From NCBI GenBank assembly GCA_951230915.1, contig OX579642.1:9114001-9178000 (forward strand): a stretch of 64,000 nucleotides of DNA, in the 5' to 3' direction. A program made the position numbers and the translations under genes. Within the stretch, counting starts at the first letter, position 1. Each line of letters opens with the position of its first letter. Positions 1 through 13,100 of this stretch are shown one piece after another. The stretch is from Antitrichia curtipendula (lineage: Eukaryota; Streptophyta; Bryopsida; Hypnales; Leucodontaceae). The notes under the pieces are model-generated. The model had not been told where the DNA came from. It saw only the letters and a list, made by a program, of their open reading frames with translations, and did no database searches.

Positions 1-2564
1 ATGATGCGTGGCGGCATTCATGGGGATGGGCATGGGCTCATCCCCCATCCGGGGATTGGATGGATGAGACCTTACCCCCTTTAGGGCTCCCATGGAATGG
101 ATGGATGCATAAACTAATGGATGAATGGTAACTGTTCGTCGTAAGGAGGCGTGCCTCGCCGGTCACCGTTTTGTATTGGAGCCACCCACGTCAGCGCCCG
201 CCGGAATCTCGTGATTGGTGAGAACCCGTTGCTGGGATGCTTTATGCACACGTCATTAATTCGCGTTCCATTGGTTCTCACCCTTTGGCGTGGGGCTCCT
301 GCGTGCCCACGTCATGAGGCTCGTGATTGGGTCTCGCCTTGAATGGGATTACGTGCTGCTTTCCATTTGCAGGGTCGCCCTTGGGGGATATTCCAACCAA
401 GGGGAATATCTAAACCAACGTTTTGAATGGGTAATGGAATATTCCTAGATAATCTTAGATAAGGTAGACAAGCCTAAGATTAGCAATGTGAATATCTTGG
501 GGCCAACTCCAAGAAGGGTGCACATTTTCTTGAGGTGTGTGCTTGTTTCACAAATCAAGCCCACGTCAAAATATAATTTTTCAAAGAAAATTCTAATTTT
601 TGTTGATTTCTGAAGTGTTTTGCCTTGAAATTATAAAACCATTCATAGAGTGGAGTCATGAACATCCTACAAACAACCCATAACTGCCTCCCATGTATCC
701 AATGGTATTTAAATATTCACCATTAAAAGATAGACAAGTTAGTATCCCCTTTTGGGCATTAATGCAATGGTTTTATCAAAAAAATGAATGGATTTGAATG
801 AATTTTTGGATGGAATGGGGGGCAAAAGAAGGATGACAAAATTAGGCAACTGGCAAAAATGGAATGGCTTATTTTAGTGGTTGATTTACCTTTGAAAACA
901 CAACAAGAAAGACGATGCATGAACTCCAACTTATTTTAAAGGTTGGCATGAATAAAGATTATATTCACTTTAAGTCTGCTTTTCACCAAAGTTAGACCAT
1001 AGGTCCTTTCGAATTATCAAAAGAGTGATTAGTGGAGAGATAAGTGTGTTCAAGTTGGGTTTACACTTTGATCAAGGCCCATGCCATTTTTCATAGATGG
1101 CAAGTCTACTTGAAATCCTACATGGCCATTTTGTAGATAATATTTTGTTGATTTTTAGGAGTTTTATTCTTAGTTTTTCCTTTGAGGTGGGCCTAGTGGA
1201 ATTTTACAAGAGACCGTGACAGATTAAAACCTCATAACTGTAGAATTTTGTCTATTTAATTGATCTTGTAGTTGACAATGTTGAGTCTAATAATAAATAA
1301 ATATGGCCATGATATGGTCTCTCTTAGATTTATATCCAAGTTGTGCAAAGTGCCTTTTTTTGTCCTGGACTCTTGCTTTGCATGGTCACATCTAACAAAG
1401 TGGGGTACCCTAGAGTGTGTTTGGTCCCTTAGTTTGACCCTAGTGTAAATCCAACCCTTAGATAGCACATCAAGGTCCAAGAACCAAGAACCAAGTGTGA
1501 GTGAAGTTAATCTTTATTAAAGGACCAACCATCCATGACTAAGTGTTCAAGTAGGTGATGATGAAGTAAATTATGAACAGATGTTTCTGAAAACTTGACA
1601 TAAGATGGGGACATTCATTTCCCTTGTGGTTTAAAAAAAACCCAATCAAATGTCCAAATCAAAAGTTACGTTGTCCAATAATATTTAGGTAGTCCGGGCA
1701 ATTTTGACAACTTTTGCTAAATCCTTCATCTACTTTTGAAATTGGGCATGTATATAATTGACATGATATTATATGCAATTGTTTAGAAAAATTATTTTTA
1801 GTAAGAAATTTCCTTCGAAGAGGAGTCAAATCTCTACTAACCTTGTCGGGCAAGTTTGAAAAATAAACAATTTTTCTAACTACAAATGCTATCGTCTTGA
1901 AATCTTTGCTCTCAAAGGTTCTTGAAATTTTTCCAAATATATTCAATGTGTTTGTTTAACTTTTTATAGTTTAGATTTCAAAGAAAATATTTCTACACTA
2001 TATAAGAAATCATCAAAAAATGACTAGTATATTGTCAATTCACTTGACCTACTACTTGTAATGTAAGGTGATTTATATTAAGAGTCTATATTTGCTTCTA
2101 AAATTTTGCAAGCATATACTTAACAAGATGTTGTATTGAATGAGTAGAAGAAGAATTTGACTCCAAGAAGGTTTAGAAGTCTACTCCCCCTATCTTGCAA
2201 AAATGAAAAGAAGCTTATTTTCTCACTTCAAAAGTTGAAAAATTTCAATCTACAAAGTCAAATGGGATAAGATTTTTTCCACACATTTCTATAATAGTAT
2301 AATATAATTTTTATGGTTGAAATTCAACAAAAAATATTATATTCAATTTTAATCAATGCATTAAAAAAATGACAATTTTTGTCAAATTCTTTTGAAAAAG
2401 AAATCCAATCATTTAGGAGAAAAAAACCATTTGTCAATTTTTAGAATCTATAAAAATTAAATAATAAGTTCTTGATGTTATGTGAAATTTTGCTTACTAT
2501 TGTAATTTGTCCTTTTAGTTTTATGGCACTAATTTGTCAAAGTCATATTTTTTTATGAAGTGCT
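1..2564. other. Gene-free AT-rich DNA
   Basis: I see no convincing exon. The first ~400 bases are GC-richer than what follows and contain GGATGGATG-like words. Short open frames here have no recognisable motif and no splice-linked continuation. Confidence 0.5.
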
Positions 2565-3152
2565 TTAACCCCTAAACCCCCGCTTGTCTCCTCGGGGGAC
2601 AATTTGGGTCCGGGTAGGTTCCTATTGTCTCAATTTGAAGTGAACTTTTTTGAGATTTTTTGAGGTTGTGTAGCTTTGCAAGAGCTTTGTGGATATATAG
2701 TTTTTGTTTCAATCGAATGCCGGATGAAAAGTTATGGCACAATGAGCAAGAAATGGAGATTGGCAGGCAGCCCAAAAAAAAATTACAAAAAGTCAAAATA
2801 ATTTTTTTTGAATTTTTTTCCTAAAATATTTGTTCTTACCTTTACGTGAAGCTTTGATTCATTCTATTTGGACTAGGGATGAGAAAGTTATGGACAATCT
2901 TAGTTTTCCGGGCAATTTAAGCATCTTCTTGGAAAAAAACTTTTTGTTCAACTTTGAATGCTGATATCTTCCAATCCATATGGTCAAATTTGATGAAATT
3001 TTTACTAAATGATCTCAGACAAGTTAAGTACAAGATCCTATGGTTAAATTCCCCAAAAAACAAAAAAATTGGTTTCCTTAAGTGAATACAACAGAAGTGG
3101 TAGTTTTGAGTGTTTTTTGACAAAAAAACACCCTCGGGGTTTTAGGAGTTAA
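2565..3152. mobile_element. Small inverted-repeat DNA element
   Basis: The left end reads TTAACCCCTAAACCCCCG. The right end, reverse-complemented, reads TTAACTCCTAAAACCCCG, giving imperfect terminal inverted repeats of about 18 bp around a ~588 bp AT-rich interior with no coding capacity. TAA trinucleotides sit at both borders, which would fit the 3-bp target duplication of PIF/Harbinger-like elements, but they could equally be part of the repeat. I infer a non-autonomous DNA transposon. A second genomic copy would be needed to fix the ends. Confidence 0.4.
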
Positions 3153-4819
3153 TATTAATATAGTTTATAATATTTTCAACAATTTTTCTGAAAGTAACAT
3201 TAATTTTGCAACCTCACTAATACAACTAATTAGTATAGATGTTTACCAAAATTTGAATTCTATGTAACATTAAATATTTGTCCTTTCAACATTGCATCCT
3301 TTAGCTTTTTCAAATGTTGAAGGATTGTTTTTGAGTCTTTAAACACTAAAGAAATATGAAGCCCTCTCCAAATTTTTGGAGAATTCAAACAATCTCTATT
3401 GCCTTTATAATTTATAATTTTTAGGGTGGATGCTAATCATCCTAACTTGCATGTCAAGCTATGTTGTTTCATGCCATTCCAATAAATCTCGCAAAAAATA
3501 TTAGTTTTGTTTTAATTTCAATGTCAAAGTGGCTAACTAAAATGTATGTTTCCTAAAAGAGGATTGTTATTTTTTTCCTTTAGATTGATACCTACACAAA
3601 AGCATTTAAAACATTCAATTACAAATAATGAAATGAAAGTTTTGAGAAATAATATTTTGTAGGCAAGAAGTAGAAAAAACATATTGGTATAAAGTCATTT
3701 TTTTAGCTCAATTTTAAAGACTTCTAAATAAAATAAAATAAATAGAATATATTGCTTACTAGAACATCTTCGATTTTGGGATTTTTAATTTTCAATTTCT
3801 TGTAAGTTTTGTTAAAGATTTATTTTTTTCTTTCATCAAGTATCACCTTCCACTTTATTTTATTTTAAAGAATAATAATAATAATTTTGGTTAAATTTCT
3901 TTATATGTATTTTCAACCCATTTTTCAAAAGATTAACTAAAATTTTAAATTTAAAGGATAGAAGTGTTTTTTCCTAAAAATGTTGAAGATAAAACTTCAC
4001 CTTTTAGAAAGGCTAGAAAAAGCTACAAATTTAGGCACATTAAACTTGCAATGGGTGGGGATTTTTACTCTAAGATTTGGGGAGGATGTACTTGAACAAG
4101 TTGACTAAAAGATGCTACTTTGGAATTTGTTACATAATAAGCATATAAATATGAAGATTTTGGCCTTACTTTGGGTACTAGTACTTTAAAACAATTTTGA
4201 ATCTCAAAATACTATAGAACATTTAGAAGGTAATGTGATTATTAAGATTTTGATATACATTGAAATTCAAGTTGATGTAGTTTTACTAACCACCCTACAA
4301 CAATGTAATGAAAAGATGCATCATGTCCATTTCCTCCCACCCACCCATCCCTCTTGAAAAAATGATAGTTGTTGATTTTTAAAAATAAAAATAAAAATCC
4401 TCCCCCTCCCGATGTTGTTGATCTTAAAAAATAATTTTGAACACGGATATGAATACAATATAGATACAAATATAGTATGGATGTAGATACAATATGATAT
4501 GGATACAGATATGGGTAAGGGATGTGGTATATATCCCATATCAAATGCTACCCCCACCTGAAAATTACAAAGAGGTGGGAGGGGGGGCTACAAAAAAAAC
4601 TAATTTAATTTAAATTATTTTTTGAGCTTACCAGGGGGATGAAATCTATTTTATTTTGTTTTATTTTATTTTTGAGCTCATTGTGACAGTTTGTTCACAA
4701 TGACAATGAGCTCAAAAGATGCAATAACAGCATTTAACAATGGATCTAGGTAACATTTCATATTTTTATTTTTCACTAAAGGATATCAAAATTTAAATTA
4801 AGGATGTTACAAATTTGTC
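3153..4819. other. Gene-free AT-rich DNA with GATACA-like simple repeat
   Basis: No gene is visible. Around 4440-4540 the sequence repeats words such as GATACA, GATATG and GGATGTAGATAC, a degenerate GATA-type simple repeat. A run of G precedes polyA-like sequence near 4580. Confidence 0.4.
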
Positions 4820-6300
4820 TTTTCAATATTGTCATGTTTTGCTATTGTGGATATATAAATATAGGATTTGAGACTCAAATGTATTGCTTGTGCTCCAAAG
4901 TGCAATAAAAGTCTCTTGGAAGTATTTCTACCAACTATACTATGTTGATGTGGATAGCATGTAAATCCTTTTTATTTTCACTACATTGATTTGTCTACCT
5001 ACTAGTGCATACATGTTACAAAATAAACTTACATGTCAATATAACTTTTTACAAGGAAAGAATAATTTTAGCATTGATATTTGCACTATTCATGTTGGAG
5101 AGTCATTAAAAGTATTGTCAATAAAAATATTCCTCCCTCGTAAAAAGTTATAATCACATATAAGTTTATTTGTAACATACATTAACAGAACAATCAATGT
5201 AGTTGTTACTAAGTTTCAACTTAGTATGTACCTTACACATTTGTTGTTTAAATATTATATGCCACGTTTTTGTTGGATGTTGGAAACTATATTTTAGGAT
5301 GTCCAATGTGGTTATTATGACCCTTATGTATAAAGAAAAATTTGTTTGAATTATTTTTACTAACCATGCTACATCAATATACCTTATGGCTTTGTTGGAT
5401 TTTGGAGAATATATTTTTAAGGTCTTTAAAGTGCCAATTGTGACCTTTCTATACAAAGAAGAGGTTTTGGGAATTATTTAGACCAACCATGCCACATTGC
5501 TATAGATAGAAAATGTTACCATTTTCACTTCACCAATTAGTACTTAAAATTTAGACCCTATATTTTACAAAGTCTATTGCCTTTTTAACATTGTGCACAT
5601 CATTTTGACATATACTGGAGGATATTTTTGAATGTTTAAACTTGTCACTTGTAAGTATCACACTTCATGTTTGCATTTTTAATTCATGAGTATTTTGATG
5701 TAGGTAGTTAGCATTACTTTATCATTTTCATGTGTACCACTTACATATTTATTTCTTGAATATTTTGTCCTATGACTTGGCTAGATATATTAGAATATTC
5801 TTTGAAAGTCTACAAAATGGTGATTGTGACTCTAGTGAGTTTATTTGACATAACCTACTAAACATGTATTGGTAGCAAATACTATTTTTTTTCTCTCGTT
5901 AGTTGATAATAAGATTTAAACTTTGTTTCTTATGCATTTGCCTTTTAATAATATGCCCCATGATTTTAATGGATATTGAAGAATATTTTCTAAAAGTTTC
6001 AATATATCAATTATGACCTTGCCATATGGCAAAGAAAATTGGAAACTCTTCTACAAAATTTTCCACACTCATAATTAATATTATGATTTTCATTGGTTGG
6101 TATTAAAATTTGACCTACAAAACTAACATATTTGTTCTTTGAACAATGAACTTAATGGCAATGCCAAATATCTAATTATTCTTTTAAAGTATTTGATGTG
6201 CCAACTATGACTCTAACAAATTATAAAGGATCTCTTTGAAGTTGCTCTAGTAACTAAACTTCATAAATAAACATAATAATTATTGCATGTAATGTTGTTA
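4820..6300. repeat. Decayed tandem-like array, unit about 140-195 bp
   Basis: Similar blocks recur near 4830, 5240, 5380, 5575, 5760, 5930 and 6125. Each has a 'ttt-aacattgt/atgcc' segment, then 'tggatattgga-atattttt', then 'tttaaagt-caattgtgacctt' and an 'aaccatgccacat'-like segment. Spacing is irregular and identity is low. It looks like an old satellite-like or element-derived array; no protein is encoded. Confidence 0.35.
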
Positions 6301-7482
6301 CTCTAAAAGTGAGTCTATAATATAACTAGCACCAAGTTATTTAAAATTAATAATAATCAATTACAAATTATAAATTTGGATGAAGTAAAAAAAATACTAG
6401 TTTTAATTAGTAATGAAGTATTAGATATTTAAACTAAAAATTGCGTAAATATTGATGGTAATCATTATCTATTGGTCAACACTTTTAGTAAGGCATTATT
6501 AATTAACCACTGCATTTTATAAATTTTTTTTTTGTTCATTCAATATTGTCTTTAGCAAGGTAGTATTTGGAATTTATAATTGCATCAATCTAAGTATATT
6601 AAATTTAATTGTAAGTAGTTTTTTTGTGAATAAATCAATGAGTACACCAAATTTGATTAAACATTTTCTTGGCTTAAGCATGTCAAAGTATTGGTATAGA
6701 AAAGTGGGAGTTGAACAAATTATACGTGCTGACATCATTTTCAATTGAAAGATTGTAAGAAATCGAGCAATTTTCTATAGTGAGCCTAAATAATTCTAGA
6801 TAATAAATAGATGCTAATGGCACAATGTTCAATCCAAAGACTTTGAAAGCAGGGCATGGATTTTAAAATCTACCAATTGAAATTTGACCAAATTTTACTT
6901 GAATTGGCAAATAACATTCAATACTATTTTTGGATTTCACCTTAGTCTAGTTTCCATTTGCCTAAATGTGACAAAAAAATTAAACCTCATACAATTATTT
7001 TGTTAAAACAATTATTTTATTTTAAGATATCACACCTTCAATTTGTCTTAGGCTTTAGATTAGCATTCCTTCTTAACCCTAACACGACAAGCTTATCACC
7101 TTGATCATTAGCCATGCAATTATCCATTGACCAAATGAATATGTGCATTTGTTATTTCCACTTAAACATTCCTACTTAAAATCACCATCAAATAACTTTT
7201 GTCCTCATCACCCTAAATTAGGTTTAAAATTTGTTTATTCTAAACTCCATACCAAAATCTAGGGTTTGAAAATCCTACCATGAAATAAATTTTGTGACTA
7301 CTTTAGACTTAGAGTAAACTTCCATGTATAGTAATCGGCCAAACTTTAGTTTTACCAAAGTTTTTATTTCCAATGAAAGGTTTCTGTGCAACAAAATCTA
7401 ACTGCAAAAATGTGAGTTGTTTCATTGAATAGAATTCAACAACAAACATCAAGCGCTTGAGCTGTATACCCCTGTTGATATA

Positions 7483-7564
7483 CTCTCTCTATCTCAAAAT
7501 AAGATTGGTGTTTCCTTTTTATTTCTACAAAAAAAATACCAGTCTTATTTTGAAACAGAGACAG
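7483..7564. mobile_element. Stowaway-like MITE (copy 1)
   Basis: The 82-bp element starts CTCTCTCTATCTCAAAATAA and ends with the near-perfect inverse, TTATTTTGAAACAGAGACAG. TA dinucleotides flank both ends (7481-7482 and 7565-7566), as expected for the TA target duplication of Stowaway/Tc1-mariner MITEs. The ends resemble the classic plant CTCCCTCYGTC-type Stowaway termini. A second copy lies at 22939-23019. Confidence 0.75.
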
Positions 7565-8125
7565 TACTACGTATATGTTTTTATTTTTCAATTTCTTTGG
7601 ATAAATAGTTTGACTTTGTCAGATTGAAGAAGAGAAACAAAATTGAAAACATGTCAAAATAAATTGCTACAATAATTGCATTGATAAATTCTTAGCAATC
7701 ATGTAGAAAAGATTTAACTCTTAAAGGTTAGGGAAGCCTAATTTGGGTTGTAATATGGATTTTTTTGTGTATTTGATATAAAAGGTGCAAGAATTGAAGT
7801 ATATTGTAGTGACAAAAGTTTGTATTCTTGTTGAGCTAGATTCAATGATACATGGCACTTCCAATTTGGATCAATACTGTATTTTTTAAATGTTTCAAAA
7901 TTTGCAAATTGACCACACATTTTATTTATACAATGTTGTATTTGAGCATGATAATGTATAGATGCTAAAATGACATCCAAATGAGATATAATAATTGTAA
8001 AATTTTAAATCCAATGGTGTATGTCCTACCATATTTGGGTACATACTTTGTGTTCTGAGCCAAATATAGTATCATATATACATTTTTCTAATGACCTATA
8101 AGGGTTAAGAGTTCACTTCACATGA

Positions 8126-8712
8126 GGTAAGTGAACCCATTACATGCTAAATGGAAGCAAGCTCATTGCAAACAAAATTATATTAGTGGTGTACATTCAA
8201 GTTTTGAAATGTACACTGCTATAGTAGAACCACCCATTTTCAACCTATAGTGTATTTGTATTTCCAACTAGGAAAGAGTCACTTCTGGAATGCCTTTTCA
8301 ATTTTTTGGAATGCATTTTTCTAGAATTTTTGGTCCAACAATGTCATGACACATATCCTTGCTTTTCAGTGTCAAGATAATGCCAAAGTTAGCAGCAAGT
8401 AGTCTTTTGAGTGAAAAATATTGGAAAAGTCTAGATATTGGTTAATGGGCCTTTTCCAATAAACGGTTTAAATAATTTTTGGCTCCCAAAATTCATAATA
8501 TTTTATAAGTTTTTATATTTTCAAGTTTGGAAAGAAAATTATAAATAATTTGTAGTCCCTATATTTCCTATCTTTTTACATGGGAAAAACTTTCATTGCC
8601 GCACATTGCTCATCATCTATCCCATAATCACTTAAGTAATTGACTATGGGTGGTTCTACCTTAATATAATTTTGCCTACAATGTCTCACTTCTAGTAACG
8701 AGTTCACTTACC
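8126..8712. mobile_element. Long nested inverted repeat, MITE-like (~590 bp)
   Basis: The left arm (about 8126-8238) contains, in order, GGTAAGTGAACCC, CAAAATTATATTA and GTAGAACCACCCA. The right arm (about 8647-8712) contains the reverse complements in mirrored order: TGGGTGGTTCTAC, TAATATAATTTTG and GTTCACTTACC. The left arm carries an extra ~40 bp insert. The arms flank a non-coding interior, so transcripts could fold into a long hairpin. I infer a foldback or MITE-type element; superfamily unknown. Confidence 0.55.
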
Positions 8713-10143
8713 ATAACTCAGTTGTAAATAGTGGGCTTTGGGGCTATTTAGTCAAGCATCACTTAATTTTCTTTTTAATCAAATGGACTTTCAAATCCTC
8801 AAGCCAGGGCTCTTGAATAGAACAATTGGCTGAATTTATAAATAATAGGTAATTTTACCCCCTTAAGTATAAAGAATCTGATAGCTTAAATTGGCCATAT
8901 AATAATGGATAGTTAAAATCTAAAAGAATAAAAAATGTATTGATAGCTTTTGGATATGAGATGTATATAAGCAACCTCAAAGTTAACGATCAATCTTTTC
9001 ACAAAGATAACCACGTCTAATTGTAACTATATTGCAAAACTAGTCCCTACATACTTTTGTCTAAAATTTACAACTTTATACGTGAAAGCTAAGGATCACT
9101 TTTGGATACCCTTGTATTCAACATTATGATAATTCATAGTTTATTCATACAATGTCTAAATTGCATATGGTAAAAAATTAAATTAAATAACAATCCCTCT
9201 TCATTTCAACAAGATATAATGGGTTTTTTTAAAATAATGAGAATCAATTTGAAATACTTATTGAGACCCTTTCAGACATGATTACATTATGTGTTTCATA
9301 CAAGTAGATACTTCACATTCTGCCTATGCAAATGCAATCCTTTGTAACCCCACACTTCAAAATATTGCAAACTTGTTCAATTATATTTTGCAAACAGAAA
9401 TATACATCGATTTATCAAGAAAGGAAAAATAAAATAAAATTTAAAGCGTATTTGAAAGCTAGAGTTCAATCATTGCAAAAATGACATGTAATTACACACA
9501 TTGGATTACAAAACAATGGGCAATGAACAAGGTCATAGCTAGTCCGTAATATTCTATAATCCAAAGATTTTTGAGCTTCGGAAGAAAGAGGATGAAACCT
9601 CCTATGGACAAAAGCTATATCTACACTAAATGTGAGGAATTTTGAGTACTCAAAAAGCAAACTAATACTATATTTATTCACAATAATTTACATGGATAAA
9701 GCCTCTCATAGCATAGTTACATGTTTTCCTTCGATCTTTGGAGGATCAAATATTCTTAGAGAGCACAATTTCAACAAGAGTGCTTTACTCACATTCAAAG
9801 TCCCTATTATCATGAGAGGCAAATCACAAGGACCTTGCTAGAATTGGTTAATAGTATGAAGTTGAAATTACTCTTGCCCTTTTTTCGCCGGGGAGTTTTT
9901 TTTGTCTGCTCTGGGTTTGTTCATTGTGGTGTTTTTTGCCACTTGTTTTTATTTATTGAAATACACCCGTTTGTGTCAAAATAATTAATGTGAAATACAC
10001 CCATTAAATAAAAAAATAAAAAAATAAAAAAATCAATCTCCATGGAGGAACTAATGGAACTTCAATTCCAACAACCACATGCTGACTGAAACGGTAGACC
10101 GGAAAGAAAAAGAAAAAGAATTCAAAGGAGAAAAAGAAACAAA
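8713..10143. other. Gene-free DNA downstream of the sterol reductase
   Basis: No exon is recognisable. The stretch next to 10144 is the 3' flank of the minus-strand sterol reductase and should contain its 3' UTR. I could not place a polyadenylation site with confidence. Confidence 0.4.
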
Positions 10144-13100
10144 TCAATAAATCAAAGGAATAATCTTATTTGGCACTTTTTTCTTGTATTGGTCCCAGAT
10201 TTTCATGTACCTGCACAGAGCGCACACACAGATTATATGAAATTAATTAATTCAGCTTCTAATGAATGAAGATTCATACATCCTTTTTACATTTGAAATA
10301 ATCGTAGTAGACATCGATTGAATCAAAGAATTAAAAAAACACTGTTCGTATCAATTTGGTACCTTTTATTTTTTTAAGTTTAATTTTTGGGGCTCACATT
10401 CTCTGAGGGGAATTAGAATCTTTTCTTTCGCTATCTAGATATCTTAGGAATATGGTAAAAAGATCAAATCTGGGCATTTTCAAATGTAAAAGAATTGCTA
10501 ACAAGAGAACATTCAAGCCACTGATGCCAAGCCATTGATGCTTTTAAGATGCCCCTTTTTAAAAAATTCTAGGCTTCCAGACATTCTACAATCTTCCCAC
10601 AGATTTCCTCCAAAGAGATATTCCTCAAAGTGATTGCAAACGCCACGCTAGTTGCTTCCTTGGTGACTTTAGAAACTTACATATTTAAATAAATATTTCG
10701 TAACTTGTTAATAACGTATCTTTGTTTTGTAGGCTTGTTCACACTCAGTGTTAGGAGTGGTATTAGTAAAATGAATCTAATTCAAAGGTGTGTACGTACT
10801 TTTAAAAAGTAGGATGAGTCAAGCTTTCAGGATATTTTTTAAATGTTTATCAAGTATTTTTCTTTAATTCCCATGTTGAATCGGTTTTTCAAGTATCAAG
10901 TTTTGTTTTGTTTTTTCTATTTTTTACTCAAAATATAAAATTTATAGATTTTTTCAATGTTTTCAAATTGTAATTGTTTTTTTTCCCAATTCCACCGCTA
11001 AAAATGAACTAACTGACAATTCTCCCCAAACATTGGGATGAGCTATTACCAAACAAATTTACAAAGAGAGTTACGTTATTGAGCCAATAAGAAGATTGTG
11101 CCCAAGTGAGGTCTGAATTTTAATCACAAATAGGTGAATTGCAATTAAGAGTTGTTTTCCACTTAAGGCCAAGCTAGAGGAATCAACAAATGTAAACATT
11201 CTTATAGGTTCAAACTTCCTCTTGGCCAATGAAAGTGTTCATAATTTTTCTGATTTTTTGGGCTGGGTCCTTAGGTACAAAAAGAGCCTTTAGATGAGGT
11301 ACAGTCCAAAAGTGGTGTTCAAGTATAATATATACGAAAGCTATAAGAAGTCAAAATTCAATTGGTAGATTATTCAAAAAAAATTGAAGCTATACTTTCA
11401 ATGTTCTAATGTTGAACACGGTGTAATGATGATCAAATTATTATCTTATATTTGTTAGAGCATGCTTTTACATACACACTCCTAAACATAGCTTATAACC
11501 TACTCCTTGAAAGGACAAGCCTACCACCTCAGTTGTCTGCCATGCAAAATTATCCCATTGACTTGGTAAGTACGTGCAACATTTTTTTTCTCGTTTCTTA
11601 AAAAAATAAAAAATCTAAAAGAGTCATTCATTCATTCATTCAGTCAGTCATTCATCGGACATCTCTTTTGTTCTCGGTGGCTTCACATACATGAATGTTA
11701 TAAGCTTATCATCAGGAGTTTGTGGATGTGGTATCAACTTACTTTGCTTTGCATCTCTTATCATCACGCTCCACCCGGTCAATGAGAAGAAGGGTCAGAA
11801 AGATCAAGGAGAAGTACGGTGTGGCCTGCATCACAGCACAAATCAAAAGAATAAAATCGTTAACTGATACAAAAAATCACAAACTCAACGAGCTCATGAC
11901 TCACAAAATGCACCTACTTCTTCTTAAAAAAATACTAAAAAAAAACACTAAAACTAAAGACAAGAAAATGAATTCAAAATTCAAAAGCTTCAAAAAGCCA
12001 CCTATCATGGCAGAGTTAACTCTGACTTCCCACTTAATAAACCAGAAAACTGAAGACCTGAAAATGAATTAAAAATTAAAAGCTTTAAAAAAGTGCCCAA
12101 TCATGGCATACTTAACTCTGTCTCCCCACAGAATGCACTTGATCAAACGAAATTCATCAACTAAGGTAGTCTGCTCTTAAAAAGCGACCATTTAAGAGCT
12201 GATTGCCTTTTCTGGAGAAGCTAAAGTTCTTGAAACAATTTTCAGTAAATTTTCGTAGGAAGAATGGTGGAATTGGCATCTAACCCAAGTGGTTTCATAT
12301 CTTTTGGACCTTCTTGGAACTAGTTATGAATTTTCAAAGATTTCTGTCCTAGGCACCTATTTGTGACTACAGGTCTTCCAAAATCTGTCCACTTCCAACT
12401 TGTAAAGAGATGTGAAGAAATCAAGAGGAATAATTGGCTCTCACAATAAATAATATTTTTTCCTCGATGTACTCAATGGCTAAAGTGGTCGATTCAAAGA
12501 CCACCTCAAATCCATTCTAGAGCTAATTATAGGAGCAATTTGAAGAAGATGGGCGCATTTAGAGTAGACTACCTTAATTCTAAACAAAAAAATCAAGTTG
12601 AATTCTATGTATTAAAGTTATGATGGTTCAACCATTTTTATAGAAGGTAGGAGACCCTATTTTGTGTGATGTGACTATTTGCGTCACTTTTGTGGCCACA
12701 CTATATCAATAGAGGACATTTTGAATATTTTGAATGTAAACTTCTGATATATAGTGGCACAACTAGGGCAACTTTTGAATTGTGGCACAACTAGGGTCGC
12801 CTACCTTATTAGCTATTTTTTGGAGAGCCTATGGAAATCTTTATTTCCAATAGAGTGGGAATGAAGAAAAAGAAATGGTTTAGTAGAAGACTTGAGTACA
12901 TCAAATGAAGATGAAAAAGAGACTCTACATAGGGGGGAATAAGGCTACATCCTCTCAATAGTGAGCATCAAGATTTGATCATGCGGTAGATTTTTCAACT
13001 TCTAGTTTTGATACATGTCATAGAATAAAAGTAAAGGATGAAGCTTCGACACCCCTAAAAATTCAATCTTCAAGCTACCCAAAAAAAGGAAGAAAGAAAA

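Noticed and set aside
4242..4557. Two overlapping minus-strand frames rich in Tyr/Ile/His
   Set aside because: They translate the GATACA-like simple repeat; low complexity only.
11722..12072. Forward 116-codon open frame
   Set aside because: It overlaps sterol reductase exon 12 (11825-11743) on the opposite strand. The forward translation has no motif.
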